From the NCBI RefSeq assembly GCF_050113715.1, contig NZ_JBNJQR010000011.1, forward strand, positions 62,001 through 126,000: a stretch of DNA of 64,000 bases, in the 5' to 3' direction. Under the pieces are notes generated by a model. It searched no databases. It worked only from the letters and a program-made list of their open reading frames with translations, and was not told where the DNA came from. Positions within the stretch are counted from its first letter, which is position 1. The number at the start of each line of letters is the position of its first letter. Origin of the DNA: Brevibacillus_H ginsengisoli. GTDB taxonomy: Bacteria; Bacillota; Bacilli; Brevibacillales; Brevibacillaceae. Shown here piece after piece: positions 52,259-61,157 of this stretch. Position numbers and translations under genes: made by a program.

Positions 52259-53482
52259 TTAAGGCTGTATTTGTTTAAGCATATCGGTCAATTCTTTCAG
52301 ATCATATGGTTTGCTGTTTTGATCCGAATTCCATGCTTCGATCGAATGGAGCTGTCCATCCTTTTGCCACATCATGAAGGCTTGATGCTGGTCGCCTGCG
52401 AAGATTCCCTTCGCTCCATCAATGGTTACTTCCTTGCCTGTTCCCTCAATATACGGAATCGGCAGTGTTTGTTTCCAATCCTCGATATTCGCCAATTGGT
52501 TCTTCACGTTATCGGGAATGAATGGCAAGCGCAAAACAGTTTCTCTTAGTTCATCCAGATTGACATCTGCCGGCGCCTTGATCGTAGGTGACTTGGAAGT
52601 AGTATAAACAAAGCTCTTGTGGCTGGAATTCTGCTCATTTTTTTGCTCAAAGCTAGTTCTCACTACTTCCGGGATCGTGATGGAGAATTCTTTTCCATTC
52701 AAGGAACTGTCAAACTGAACATCACTGTGCAGCTTTTTCAGGAGTTTATTCGTTTTGTCGGTATCCAGCTCAAAGGTCAGCGTCCAATCGTTATCTTGCT
52801 CTACGTGCGACACGGTATAGCCTTTTGGCGCTTGGGGAATGGATACTCCCGCTTTTAGCGCGGCTTCCCGGCTATCGTAGTTTTTATGACGATTCCCTTC
52901 CGCTTTTAGTTTACCAATGCCAGCCAATTCCTTACTGCCATCGTTTCCTTGGGCAAACCACTGATTAATTTCCTCCAGATCTTGGTTGGTTAATTTAATC
53001 GTCTCGGTTTTATCCACTCGAAAAATGGACAAGAAGTTGCTTGCCGCGGCCTGAACTGAGGGAATGGTAAAGGATCCTGCTACAATTGCCACGGCTGCGG
53101 CTGCGGATACCCACTTGGTATATGATTTAGTCATGTGAAACCAGCTCCTTTTCGTTACTTGTTGAACCGTTTGATTACTTTGGTTGATCGCTGCGGGTGC
53201 TCCAAGAGAAGGGAAAGGTGAGCGTTTCGTCTCCTGATGCGATTGAGCAGAGCGCGTAAATCGATCCCAGGCAGCGTCCACATCGATGTCGATCTCGTGC
53301 TGACTTGCCGTAAAACTCTCCTCAATAGCAATCTGCCCCCAATCCTCCAAGCGCTTTAATTCACTCATCGCTTGCCTGCACGTCTGACATTGCTCCAAAT
53401 GCAGGGCAATCTCTTTTCGTTCATCTCGCTCAATCTCGCCGTCTATATAGGCTTGCAATAGCCCCCATTGTGGACAGTTCAT
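52259..53482 (-). CDS. Zinc-type anti-sigma factor with large extracytoplasmic domain
   Basis: 407 residues. The N-terminus has the zinc anti-sigma pattern (HLEQCQTC preceded by a Cys at residue 3). One membrane helix is at ~125-145 (WVSAAAAVAIVAGSFTIPSV), and the remaining ~260 residues lie outside with no catalytic motif. In such proteins the N-terminal domain binds the partner sigma and the outer part senses envelope stress or is cut by proteases. The start ATG overlaps the sigma stop (TAATG). Confidence 0.88.
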   Translation of the reverse strand: MNCPQWGLLQAYIDGEIERDERKEIALHLEQCQTCRQAMSELKRLEDWGQIAIEESFTASQHEIDIDVDAAWDRFTRSAQSHQETKRSPFPSLGAPAAINQSNQTVQQVTKRSWFHMTKSYTKWVSAAAAVAIVAGSFTIPSVQAAASNFLSIFRVDKTETIKLTNQDLEEINQWFAQGNDGSKELAGIGKLKAEGNRHKNYDSREAALKAGVSIPQAPKGYTVSHVEQDNDWTLTFELDTDKTNKLLKKLHSDVQFDSSLNGKEFSITIPEVVRTSFEQKNEQNSSHKSFVYTTSKSPTIKAPADVNLDELRETVLRLPFIPDNVKNQLANIEDWKQTLPIPYIEGTGKEVTIDGAKGIFAGDQHQAFMMWQKDGQLHSIEAWNSDQNSKPYDLKELTDMLKQIQP

Positions 53483-54018
53483 TACTCTTGCCCCCTTATG
53501 CGCTGATAGTACTCACGAAAGCGTTTCTTGGCTCTGACCAGCAATGTGCCGATTGAGCTGCTCTCCACCTCTGCCGCCCGCGCAAGCTCTTGATAGTTGT
53601 AGCCTGAGTATTTCATCAGAAGAAGCAACCGATCCCGTTCACTTAATTCGTGCAGGACCGCTCGTACCTCTTCGATCTCATCCAAATGAAGCCATTTCTC
53701 TTCCGTGGACACAATCACCTGATGATCCGCCTCAAAATCTTTTGCTTCGCGCAATACCCTTCGCTTCTCCTGACGAAGCTGGTTATACGTCGTAGTTATC
53801 GCCGTTTTGATTAGCCAAGCCGAGATGTTCTCAATCTCAGAAAGATTCGCGGCATAAAGCTTCAGAAAAACGTCTTGCGCGATGTCTTCAGCTATTGTCT
53901 GCTCATGGACAAATCTCATAATATATCGAACAACCTGCGGATAATGCGTGCGAAATATCGTCTGAAAATCTTCCGCCGCAGATTGTGGTTCTTCTCTCAT
54001 CCGGGCCAAACCCTCCAT
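53482..54018 (-). CDS. ECF-type RNA polymerase sigma factor
   Basis: 178 residues. Region 2 (IAEDIAQDVFLKLYAANLSE) and region 4 (LHELSERDRLLLLMKYSGYN; SSSIGTLLVRAKKRFREYYQ) are both present. It is coupled to the downstream zinc anti-sigma factor. A second, unrelated ECF pair is found 6 kb to the left. The ATG at 54018 is preceded by GGGGGGAGAG. Confidence 0.92.
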   Translation of the reverse strand: MEGLARMREEPQSAAEDFQTIFRTHYPQVVRYIMRFVHEQTIAEDIAQDVFLKLYAANLSEIENISAWLIKTAITTTYNQLRQEKRRVLREAKDFEADHQVIVSTEEKWLHLDEIEEVRAVLHELSERDRLLLLMKYSGYNYQELARAAEVESSSIGTLLVRAKKRFREYYQRIRGQE

Positions 54019-54097
54019 TTCTCTCCCCCCTCTTCCGTCTACACTAGATAGACACCACGGAGATGATTTTTGTGACAGGTCTTTTTAAAAATTTTTC

Positions 54098-54141
54098 AAA
54101 TAAAAAAGTGGAAACCTTACAATCAGGTTCCCACTCTCTTC
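54098..54141 (-). terminator. Terminator of the 130-aa hypothetical gene
   Basis: On the minus strand GTGGGAACCT ... GGTTTCCAC forms a hairpin followed by TTTTTTATTTG. Confidence 0.8.
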
Positions 54142-54155
54142 TGGTTTCATTCTGG

Positions 54156-54548
54156 TCAGGCGATTTCTGGATTGTAGCGCTTGAGATAGTTGTAGATCTC
54201 TGTTTCACGCAAACTGGAGGCTTCCAGTTCAAACCCACACTCTTTCAGATAGTTAGATAAAGCGATACCTCCACGAATTAATCGTTTCTGCGCTTGCTCC
54301 AATGGGGTAAACAAATAGGGAATCAGAAGCTGCAAATACCAAGTATCCTGAGATTCTTCGGATACGTCAACCTGTACTTCCAGATCGGCATGTTCAAATC
54401 CAAATAACGCGTCAAACAAAGCTTCTCTTGCTTGTTCATTCAGTTCTTTAATCGAAACCCTCCACACACTGATGTAGTGCTCTTCATTAAATAAAGCTAG
54501 TTTCTCATCGACTAACTGATACGTTTTTTGAAATGCGTCCCCTGTCAT
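54156..54548 (-). CDS. Conserved-looking hypothetical protein (130 aa)
   Basis: Soluble, acidic protein: LVDEKLALFNEEHYISVWRV, LFGFEHADLEVQVDVSEESQ and LTPLEQAQKRLIRGG-like helix (TPLEQAQKRLIRGGIALSNY). No zinc, signal or membrane features. I do not recognise a family. It is encoded upstream of the sigma gene and just after sftA on the same strand. The ATG at 54548 follows AAGGGAGG; the upstream extension is unsupported. Confidence 0.7.
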   Translation of the reverse strand: MTGDAFQKTYQLVDEKLALFNEEHYISVWRVSIKELNEQAREALFDALFGFEHADLEVQVDVSEESQDTWYLQLLIPYLFTPLEQAQKRLIRGGIALSNYLKECGFELEASSLRETEIYNYLKRYNPEIA

Positions 54549-54626
54549 CTGTGTACCTCCCTTTGAACTCAATTGCCTATTGCATCGCTTCGTTGGAGTA
54601 CTGCTTGTTGCTTTGTTTACCTAAAA

Positions 54627-57494
54627 CTATAAAAGAGACGTCCCTTCCGAGAGCGCAATCGCATCCTCCGCGGTAATCAATACGGCTCTTGGCTTGCCGC
54701 CGCTTTGTCCAGCGACATAACCTGCTGCCTCCATCATATCGATCAGGCGGGCGGCCCGATTATAGCCTACACGGAATCTGCGCTGCAGAGATGAGGCTGA
54801 AGCTTGACCTTGCTCTGCGACAAAGACCAGCGCTTCATGAAACAAGCTGTCGTCTCCCATCTCATAGCTGCTCATGGTCTGTTCCAGCTCTTCCTTGCTG
54901 AAGAAGTAAACAGGTTTTCGTTGATCTTTTATGACTTCGGTTACACGATCAATTTCGTCATCGGAGACGTAATTTCCTTGTAAACGTACAGGCGGTGCTC
55001 CGCTTTCCAAAAACAGCATATCCCCGCGTCCGAGCAATCGTTCGGCGCCGCTCTGGTCAAGGATGGTACGGGAATCGATCTGAGAAAATACGGCGAACGC
55101 GAGGCGTGTCGGTACATTCGCTTTGATATTACCTGTAATGACATCCACTGACGGACGCTGTGTAGCCAACAGGAGATGAATCCCGCAAGCGCGAGCCTTT
55201 TGGGCAATACGGATAATGCAATCCTCTACATCCTGTGGAGAAACCATCATGAGATCAGCCAACTCGTCAATGATAATGACAATGTACGGAAGCTCCTGAT
55301 CGGCCTGCTTGTTGTATCGTTCAATATCTCTTACACCCGCGTCGACGAACAAGGCGTAACGTTTCTCCATCTCCTCCACCGCCCATTTCAATGCGGCAGT
55401 GGCTTGTTTAGCGTCAGTCACAACTGGCGTAACCAGATGCGGCAGATTATTGTAAGGGGCAAGCTCAACCATTTTCGGGTCGATCAACAACAGTCGTACC
55501 TGCTCGGGAGTTGCTTTATACAGCAGACTGACAATAATCGAGTTGATACATACGCTCTTACCCGACCCCGTTGCGCCAGCGATCAATCCGTGCGGCATTT
55601 TTTTGATATCGGCCACAATCGGCTCGCCACCAATATCCATGCCCAAGGCAATTGCTAGTGGTGACGGGTGGTTCTGAAACTTCTCCGATCCAATAATTCT
55701 TCGCAGGAAGATCGGCTCACTTTTGACGTTAGGAACTTCAATCCCAACCGCATTGCGTCCTGGAATCGGCGCTTCAATCCGAATATCCTTGGCGGCCAGA
55801 TTCAGCTTGATATCATCCGATAAGCTGGTAATCTTGTTGACCTTAACCCCTGGAGCGGGCTGTAGCTCAAAGCGTGTGACAGCTGGCCCTTTCACAATCC
55901 CAACGACAACAGCATTGACATGGAAGTTTTCCAGCGTCTCTTCCAATAAGCGTTTCTGCTCCAATGTATATTCATAGGAATCATTCGACATAACGGGCGG
56001 AGAATCCAACAGAGACAAGTCAGGGAACTCATAGTCCGCTAGCTCTGGTTGTTCTTCCTGCTCCAGTGGTTCTGCATCGTCATTTTGATCAACCGATTGT
56101 GAAGAGTAGATGAAAGTCGTGCTCGTGAAAGCTGGCTCGCTTGTCGCTGAAGTGTTAATAAGCGGTTGTGACCAAGCTGCTGGCGGCATATGCGCTTCAC
56201 TCTCCGGCTGATCTTCGTCATCCGTGGTATGCTCTTCCAGGTATGAAGGAACATCTACGGTTTGGTCTATCACATACGATTCTTCATACGGGGTCATCTC
56301 TTCTATATGCGATTGTTCATCAGAGGTCATCTCTTCCACATGTGGTTGATCATCCGCCAGAGTCGCCCGTTCCAGCAGGGCTTCAATCGCTTGAGCGCGC
56401 TTGTCGGATAAATCGGTACTCATTGTTGGCCTTGCATACCATGGAGCTGCTTCATCGACTGCTGGTTCGGTTTGGATTTCATTATGTATAATAGCTGGTT
56501 GTTCACTGGACGGTTCCTCGATGTTCTCCTCAGGTTCCTCTTCGTGGGTTGCTTCATCTTGTACTTCATCTTGTACTTCATCTTGTACTTCGTCTTGTTC
56601 TTCATTTTGTACTTCATTTTGTACTTCATTTTGTTCTTCGTTCTGTTCTTCGTCTTGTACTTCGTCTTGTTCCGCAGACTGCTCCTTGATTGCCTCGCCT
56701 GTTTCTTCTGGCAGGTCAAGAGACTCGAACGGCTGCTCTTCCGTAATCATCGGAGTTTCTAGATGCTCGTTACCGTACTCGGCTTCTTTGGTCGTTCCGG
56801 TTCCGGTTTTGGTTTCAATCACTCCTATGGTTTCAATTGCTCCAGCCACTTCAGCCTCAGCAGCAACCTCTGTCCAAACCCGCTTGTCCGGTCTGACTCG
56901 CTCAGATTTGTCATTTTGTACACGCTCGAGCTTGGTTGTGTCAATTTTTCCGTGAATGGGGGAAATAACGTCTGTCGGCTTGAATGACTGGTCCTGTCGC
57001 CCGGAATACACTGACTGGGTCTGTTTGAACGCGGATACCTCAGGCTTTCTCTCTTTTCGAATGAAGTCATCCTGCTTCTGCTTTTTTTCTGTGAACACCG
57101 GCTCTACGTTGGTTTTTAAGGTAGATGCGCCTGTTTGTCGGTTTACATTTGTGTCCCCCGAAGAGTTCGGAAAACGTCCATGTCCGTTTTGTTTAAATTC
57201 CTCTATAGGCGACTCCATCTCCGGCGTCGGTTTACGTCGAGAGACCGTCTTGTCATTGTCTGGGATTACCGGAAAACGAAACTGTCCACCAGATTGTACT
57301 TCTCCCTCAGGTTGTGTCGGTTGTGTCGGTTGTGTAGGTTGTGTCCGTCTGCGTTCCCGTTCACGTGGGTAGATGTTTTTGGTTCTCGTCTGCGGCTGCT
57401 TGGAGGATGACGCTACACGTTGTTCTCTCTCTTCTGTTTCTTCCCCAGTATCCGCCTGTAGGCTTTTTAACAATCTTTCTAACCACGACCACAT
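54627..57494 (-). CDS. sftA: FtsK/SpoIIIE family DNA translocase (SftA-like)
   Basis: 955 residues. The C-terminal motor (~res 500-870) has Walker A (LIAGATGSGKSVCINSIIVS), Walker B (YIVIIIDELADLMM) and the helicase-like block LLATQRPSVDVITGNIKANV. The gamma winged helix (VGYNRAARLIDMMEAAGYVA) recognises chromosome-orienting sequences. No N-terminal membrane helices exist, which points to soluble SftA rather than SpoIIIE. SftA clears DNA from the closing septum. The N-terminal ~480 residues are a disordered, acidic linker with tandem repeats (TQP x4; about a dozen E-x-Q-x-E pentapeptides). The ATG at 57494 has AAAGGA at 9 nt. Confidence 0.9.
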   Translation of the reverse strand: MWSWLERLLKSLQADTGEETEEREQRVASSSKQPQTRTKNIYPRERERRRTQPTQPTQPTQPEGEVQSGGQFRFPVIPDNDKTVSRRKPTPEMESPIEEFKQNGHGRFPNSSGDTNVNRQTGASTLKTNVEPVFTEKKQKQDDFIRKERKPEVSAFKQTQSVYSGRQDQSFKPTDVISPIHGKIDTTKLERVQNDKSERVRPDKRVWTEVAAEAEVAGAIETIGVIETKTGTGTTKEAEYGNEHLETPMITEEQPFESLDLPEETGEAIKEQSAEQDEVQDEEQNEEQNEVQNEVQNEEQDEVQDEVQDEVQDEATHEEEPEENIEEPSSEQPAIIHNEIQTEPAVDEAAPWYARPTMSTDLSDKRAQAIEALLERATLADDQPHVEEMTSDEQSHIEEMTPYEESYVIDQTVDVPSYLEEHTTDDEDQPESEAHMPPAAWSQPLINTSATSEPAFTSTTFIYSSQSVDQNDDAEPLEQEEQPELADYEFPDLSLLDSPPVMSNDSYEYTLEQKRLLEETLENFHVNAVVVGIVKGPAVTRFELQPAPGVKVNKITSLSDDIKLNLAAKDIRIEAPIPGRNAVGIEVPNVKSEPIFLRRIIGSEKFQNHPSPLAIALGMDIGGEPIVADIKKMPHGLIAGATGSGKSVCINSIIVSLLYKATPEQVRLLLIDPKMVELAPYNNLPHLVTPVVTDAKQATAALKWAVEEMEKRYALFVDAGVRDIERYNKQADQELPYIVIIIDELADLMMVSPQDVEDCIIRIAQKARACGIHLLLATQRPSVDVITGNIKANVPTRLAFAVFSQIDSRTILDQSGAERLLGRGDMLFLESGAPPVRLQGNYVSDDEIDRVTEVIKDQRKPVYFFSKEELEQTMSSYEMGDDSLFHEALVFVAEQGQASASSLQRRFRVGYNRAARLIDMMEAAGYVAGQSGGKPRAVLITAEDAIALSEGTSLL
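56520..56690 (-). repeat. 15-bp tandem repeat coding for acidic pentapeptides in sftA
   Basis: The unit CTTGTACTTCAT... repeats about every 15 bp and encodes EVQDE/EEQNE units. Neighbouring units differ by single bases, so the copy number is likely to vary between strains. Confidence 0.8.
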
Positions 57495-57710
57495 TTTTAA
57501 ACGTCCTTTCTTGCCATTAATCCACATTTTCTACTTTCATCTTACCATGAAAACTTTCTCTAGTATCTTTTTTCGAAATGATTGCAACCTTTTTCCTTTT
57601 TTTTCGTATATACTTATGTCGGGGTGGCAGTTTGTACCAATATTGGTCGGATTACTTAAATAATCGGGTAAATCTGCCAACCCAAAACTCAAAAAAGGTG
57701 GTACATACAC

Positions 57711-58931
57711 ATGTTGAAAAAGGGTAGTATACTTCTGCTAGCATTCATGTTGCTACTGACAGGCTGCTCCTCCCAGGCATCACTGGTTCGCGATGCTGTC
57801 GTGAAAACGATGGATAATCCAAACTACGATTCTCAAGGTACATTGAAAATCGTTGGTGACTTCCAAAAAGTTGCTGATCTCACTGGGGAAGCTCTTGATC
57901 CTGAAGCCAAATCAATAATCTCCGCCCTGCAAAGCGGCGTAACAATTGAAGGTTCCACCAAGGATCTTCAAACTGGTAAAGTAGTCCTTACGTTAAATGA
58001 TGACAAAATTCTGCGTGATCACAATCTTTGGACTGGTGACAAAAAAGCCACCATGGAATTTCTAGTTAACAAAGAAAATCTCTATTTGAAATCAGGGTTG
58101 GATAACAAATACTTAAGTCTGAATACCGGAACAGTTCCTCCTGATGCTAAATTTGATCCTGTGAAACTTAAAGAAATGCAGGAAAAAATTCAGAACCTGA
58201 CCCTCTCTTTCATGAAAAAATACATTGCTCAATACGGCTACAAATTGAACAATGTAACGAATCATGGCAAAGAAACTGTTCAATTGCCAAACGGTGAAAA
58301 AGTGGACACAACCCACCTCACCATCACCCTCGATGCTAAAGAAATCATGAACATGCTGCTCTTCACAGCAAAAGACGCAACGGTTAATAAAGAAGTTCGT
58401 TCCTTCGCTGTTGATATGATCCTCTTGATCAATCAATACGCTGATCCACAAGAAAAAATGTTGAAACCAGGTATTGATGAGCGCAAACAAGCAGAATTGA
58501 TGGTTGACGCGGGAATGCTTGCTGCGAAAGACGAAATCGCTAACTTCGAAAAAACCAACTCGATTGACAAATTGTTGGCGGATGCCAAAAAAGAAGGCTT
58601 GGAAGGCGTAAACTTTACGTTTGATTACTACATTTCAGCTGACAAATTACCGGTTGAATCCAACGCGAAACTTCTTGTAACTGTTAAAGATCCAGAAGGT
58701 AAAATCAAAGAGCCATTCACATTTGGCTTTGAAACAACCAGCTTCTCATGGAACTGGGGCAAAGCAACTTCCTTCAGCTTCCCAACAGCTGATCAAGTGG
58801 TAACCGTTCAACAATTGGAGAAAGATCCGAATGCCATCAAAGCGTTTAACGAAAAAGGATTCTTCTACCAATTGATGAAAAAGGAACAAGAAGATAAGAA
58901 AATGAACGGCGAATCTCTCCTGCTCCAATAG
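57711..58931 (+). CDS. Putative lipoprotein of unknown function (406 aa)
   Basis: The lipoprotein signal (LLLAFMLLLTGCSS) is clear. The mature protein is soluble, rich in Lys, Asp and Asn, and has no catalytic motif I recognise. Possible lipid- or ligand-binding beta segments include VTIEGSTKDLQTGKVVLTLN and FTFGFETTSFSWNWGKATSF. The codon choice is strongly biased as in highly expressed genes. It is monocistronic, with its own terminator. The ATG at 57711 lies behind a modest AAAGGTGG. Confidence 0.8.
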   Translation: MLKKGSILLLAFMLLLTGCSSQASLVRDAVVKTMDNPNYDSQGTLKIVGDFQKVADLTGEALDPEAKSIISALQSGVTIEGSTKDLQTGKVVLTLNDDKILRDHNLWTGDKKATMEFLVNKENLYLKSGLDNKYLSLNTGTVPPDAKFDPVKLKEMQEKIQNLTLSFMKKYIAQYGYKLNNVTNHGKETVQLPNGEKVDTTHLTITLDAKEIMNMLLFTAKDATVNKEVRSFAVDMILLINQYADPQEKMLKPGIDERKQAELMVDAGMLAAKDEIANFEKTNSIDKLLADAKKEGLEGVNFTFDYYISADKLPVESNAKLLVTVKDPEGKIKEPFTFGFETTSFSWNWGKATSFSFPTADQVVTVQQLEKDPNAIKAFNEKGFFYQLMKKEQEDKKMNGESLLLQ

Positions 58932-58975
58932 GAGCTTGAGATTCCCTACAGTTCATTCTCGGGTTTAGAAGGCAA

Positions 58976-59012
58976 GGAAGAGGTACTACCGCGACGGCGT
59001 TAGTACCTCTTT
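58976..59012 (+). terminator. Terminator of lipoprotein gene
   Basis: AAGAGGTACTACCGC / GCGTTAGTACCTCTT stem followed by TT and A/T-rich DNA. Confidence 0.85.
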
Positions 59013-59036
59013 TCTATAAACAGGAGGAATAGGTCG

Positions 59037-59984
59037 ATGAAGAATATCATAAATCATCGGAAGCTGGATGAAGTGGCGCTTGCCCCATTCGCGCAGCGGA
59101 TCACGAAAGATAAAATAGACACCTGCTTAATCAGCGAGAAGAGCTTGACAGTGCTTCAGTACTATAAAAACAGAAAAATGGCGGAAAAGCTTCACAAGGT
59201 CAACTCCGTTACCAAAAGCGTGCTCTCCATTCTAGTCGGCATTGCCATAGACCAAGGCGCAATCGCAGGGATTGACCAACCGATTCGTGATTTCTTGCCC
59301 AACTGTCCGCAAGACAAACAGGAGCTTACCATCGAACATCTGTTGACCATGACCCCTGGCTTCGATTGGCCCGAGTTTGGCGCGTGGGGTGGAAGGCCTT
59401 TTCCCATGATTAACAGTAAAGATTGGGTTCAGTTTGTGCTCGAACGAGACATGCTAACGTCACCAGGACAGACCATGTTCTACAATTCAGGTTGTTCCCA
59501 TCTGCTTAGCGCTATTGTGCAAAAGGCTGTCGGAATGAGCTTAACCCAATTCGCTGAGCGCCAACTGTTCAAACCATTGGGAATTCAAGAATATGACTGG
59601 CATATCGATTCTAAAGGGATTATCATCGGGGGCTTCGGGTTATCTCTTAAAGCGCGTGATATGCTCAATATCGGACGTCTAATGTTACTAGAAGGTGTCT
59701 GGAAGGAACAGCGAATTGTCTCGGCAGAATGGGTCCAAGCTTCTTCCCTTGCCGGCTTCCATACGCACTCCAAGATCGGCGCTTACGGCTATCATTGGTG
59801 GATACTAGCCGATGAATCTGGTCATCCTGTTGAACCCTATACCTATTTTGCGATGGGATATGGAGGACAGTATATTATTGTCGTACCGAAGCATGAACTT
59901 GTTGTTTCCATGACGAGTGAGCTATACCGGGATACCTTTCGTCCTCTGAGCTACTTTCGCGAGTTGATTCTGCCAATTCTTTAG
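59037..59984 (+). CDS. Serine beta-lactamase-like hydrolase
   Basis: 315 residues of the class C beta-lactamase/penicillin-binding fold. SxxK nucleophile in NSVTKSVLSILVG, YxN-type motif in MFYNSGCSHLLS, and YGYHWWILADESG in the third motif region. No signal peptide, so probably cytoplasmic and more likely an esterase or peptidase than a beta-lactamase. The ATG at 59037 follows AGGAGGAATAG. It converges on the MBL gene with a 4-bp overlap of ends. Confidence 0.88.
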   Translation: MKNIINHRKLDEVALAPFAQRITKDKIDTCLISEKSLTVLQYYKNRKMAEKLHKVNSVTKSVLSILVGIAIDQGAIAGIDQPIRDFLPNCPQDKQELTIEHLLTMTPGFDWPEFGAWGGRPFPMINSKDWVQFVLERDMLTSPGQTMFYNSGCSHLLSAIVQKAVGMSLTQFAERQLFKPLGIQEYDWHIDSKGIIIGGFGLSLKARDMLNIGRLMLLEGVWKEQRIVSAEWVQASSLAGFHTHSKIGAYGYHWWILADESGHPVEPYTYFAMGYGGQYIIVVPKHELVVSMTSELYRDTFRPLSYFRELILPIL

Positions 59985-60811
59985 CTGTTCGTTACATAGC
60001 GGCCATGCTCAGGAACAGCGATTTGACCAAAATCACGAACCAGTTTGGCCAGTTCACGAGACAGCAACTCCCCTTCAATTGGCAATCCATGGCCTGTCAC
60101 GGCTACAGAAGGTCTCAATTTTTCCAGACGCTCTACGGATTCTCGAGCCGCTTCCCAATCGGTGGTGAAGTATTTAGGCGGACCGCTCATTTCCAGCTCC
60201 TGAAAGATCACCTTATAAAGCGATTCCTGTTTGACTGTAACAAACGCGTCTCCAGCAATAAGCGCGTGGTCTTTAACTCTAAAAAGCGAGACGTGTCCAG
60301 GGGTGTGTCCTGGTGTGTGAATCCACTTCCAATCCGCCAAAAATGGAATGCTTCCGTCAGCAGGCAATGGGTGAACCTGATCCCCTAACTGAATGGCCTC
60401 ATGCGGAAAGAACGGAGACATCTCGGTGACAAGACCCCCATCCACAGTCGGGTCAGCAGGAGGATAATTCCTCTGTCCTGTCAGGTAAGGCATCTCCCGT
60501 TCATGGGCATAAATAGGTACAGCCCACCGTTTCATCAGCTCTGGCAATGCCCCCACATGATCAAAATGCCCATGTGTCAGAATGATTGCTTGTGGACAGG
60601 CACCGCTGCCGAACCTTTCTTCCGCTGCTCCGATAATGGCTTCAGCCGAGTAGGGCATTCCCGCATCAATCAGCACCCATTCCTTCGTTTGATTGGGCTG
60701 TCCTACAAAACACACATTCACAATTTGCACCGGCAGACAGAAGAGATCGGCCCGCACTTCTTGACCAAGACCGCTAGTTATCGAAGTGATTGGCATAAAC
60801 AGGTTATTCAT
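59981..60811 (-). CDS. Metallo-beta-lactamase fold hydrolase
   Basis: 276 residues. The dinuclear metal motif is complete: ILTHGHFDHVGALPELM, later HTPGHTPGHVSLFR, AGDAFVT and TGHGLP. The sequence is closest to the glyoxalase II-like/ZnMc hydrolase group; the substrate is unknown. The ATG at 60811 is preceded by GGGGGACA, with an extra in-frame start 14 codons upstream that lacks a site. Confidence 0.9.
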   Translation of the reverse strand: MNNLFMPITSITSGLGQEVRADLFCLPVQIVNVCFVGQPNQTKEWVLIDAGMPYSAEAIIGAAEERFGSGACPQAIILTHGHFDHVGALPELMKRWAVPIYAHEREMPYLTGQRNYPPADPTVDGGLVTEMSPFFPHEAIQLGDQVHPLPADGSIPFLADWKWIHTPGHTPGHVSLFRVKDHALIAGDAFVTVKQESLYKVIFQELEMSGPPKYFTTDWEAARESVERLEKLRPSVAVTGHGLPIEGELLSRELAKLVRDFGQIAVPEHGRYVTNS

Positions 60812-60898
60812 CGTTGTCCCCCTTTTCGTTCTCACAGGCAACTCGTTCCTCAAGTAGTGTGTCTTTCCAACCGCTATCTATGCTTTTCCCTCAACGAG

Positions 60899-60930
60899 AA
60901 AAGCCCAGAGATTATCTCTCTAGGCTTTAT
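60899..60930. terminator. Hairpin upstream of MBL gene
   Basis: AAAGCCCAGAGA / TCTCTCTAGGCTTT, in the gap before the 42-aa gene. It may end a transcript or be part of a leader. Confidence 0.5.
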
Positions 60931-61009
60931 GTCATTTTTACTGACATCTCATTCGATTCTATAGTATACTAACCTACAACATGTCAGATTTCCTAACAAG
61001 GTGATACAT

Positions 61010-61138
61010 ATGAAGAAACGCCCACTTGAGCTTTGCCCGATCTGTCGCGCTGTGCTTACTGCCCATTACGGAAAAGGCGTAACCGTACTTTGGTGCTCCC
61101 GCAATCCCGCTCATTTTCGTTGGACACAGGAGAAGTAA
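61010..61138 (+). CDS. Small zinc-ribbon-like protein (42 aa)
   Basis: Reads MKKRPLELCPICRAVLTAHY then GKGVTVLWCSRNPAHFRWTQ and EK. Three cysteines plus a late His (CPIC ... C....H) fit a minimal zinc site. AAGGTGA lies about 5 nt before the ATG and a plausible TATAGT box upstream. No family recognised. It converges on cydB. Confidence 0.65.
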   Translation: MKKRPLELCPICRAVLTAHYGKGVTVLWCSRNPAHFRWTQEK

Positions 61139-61157
61139 TCCCCTAGTTAATTGACCC

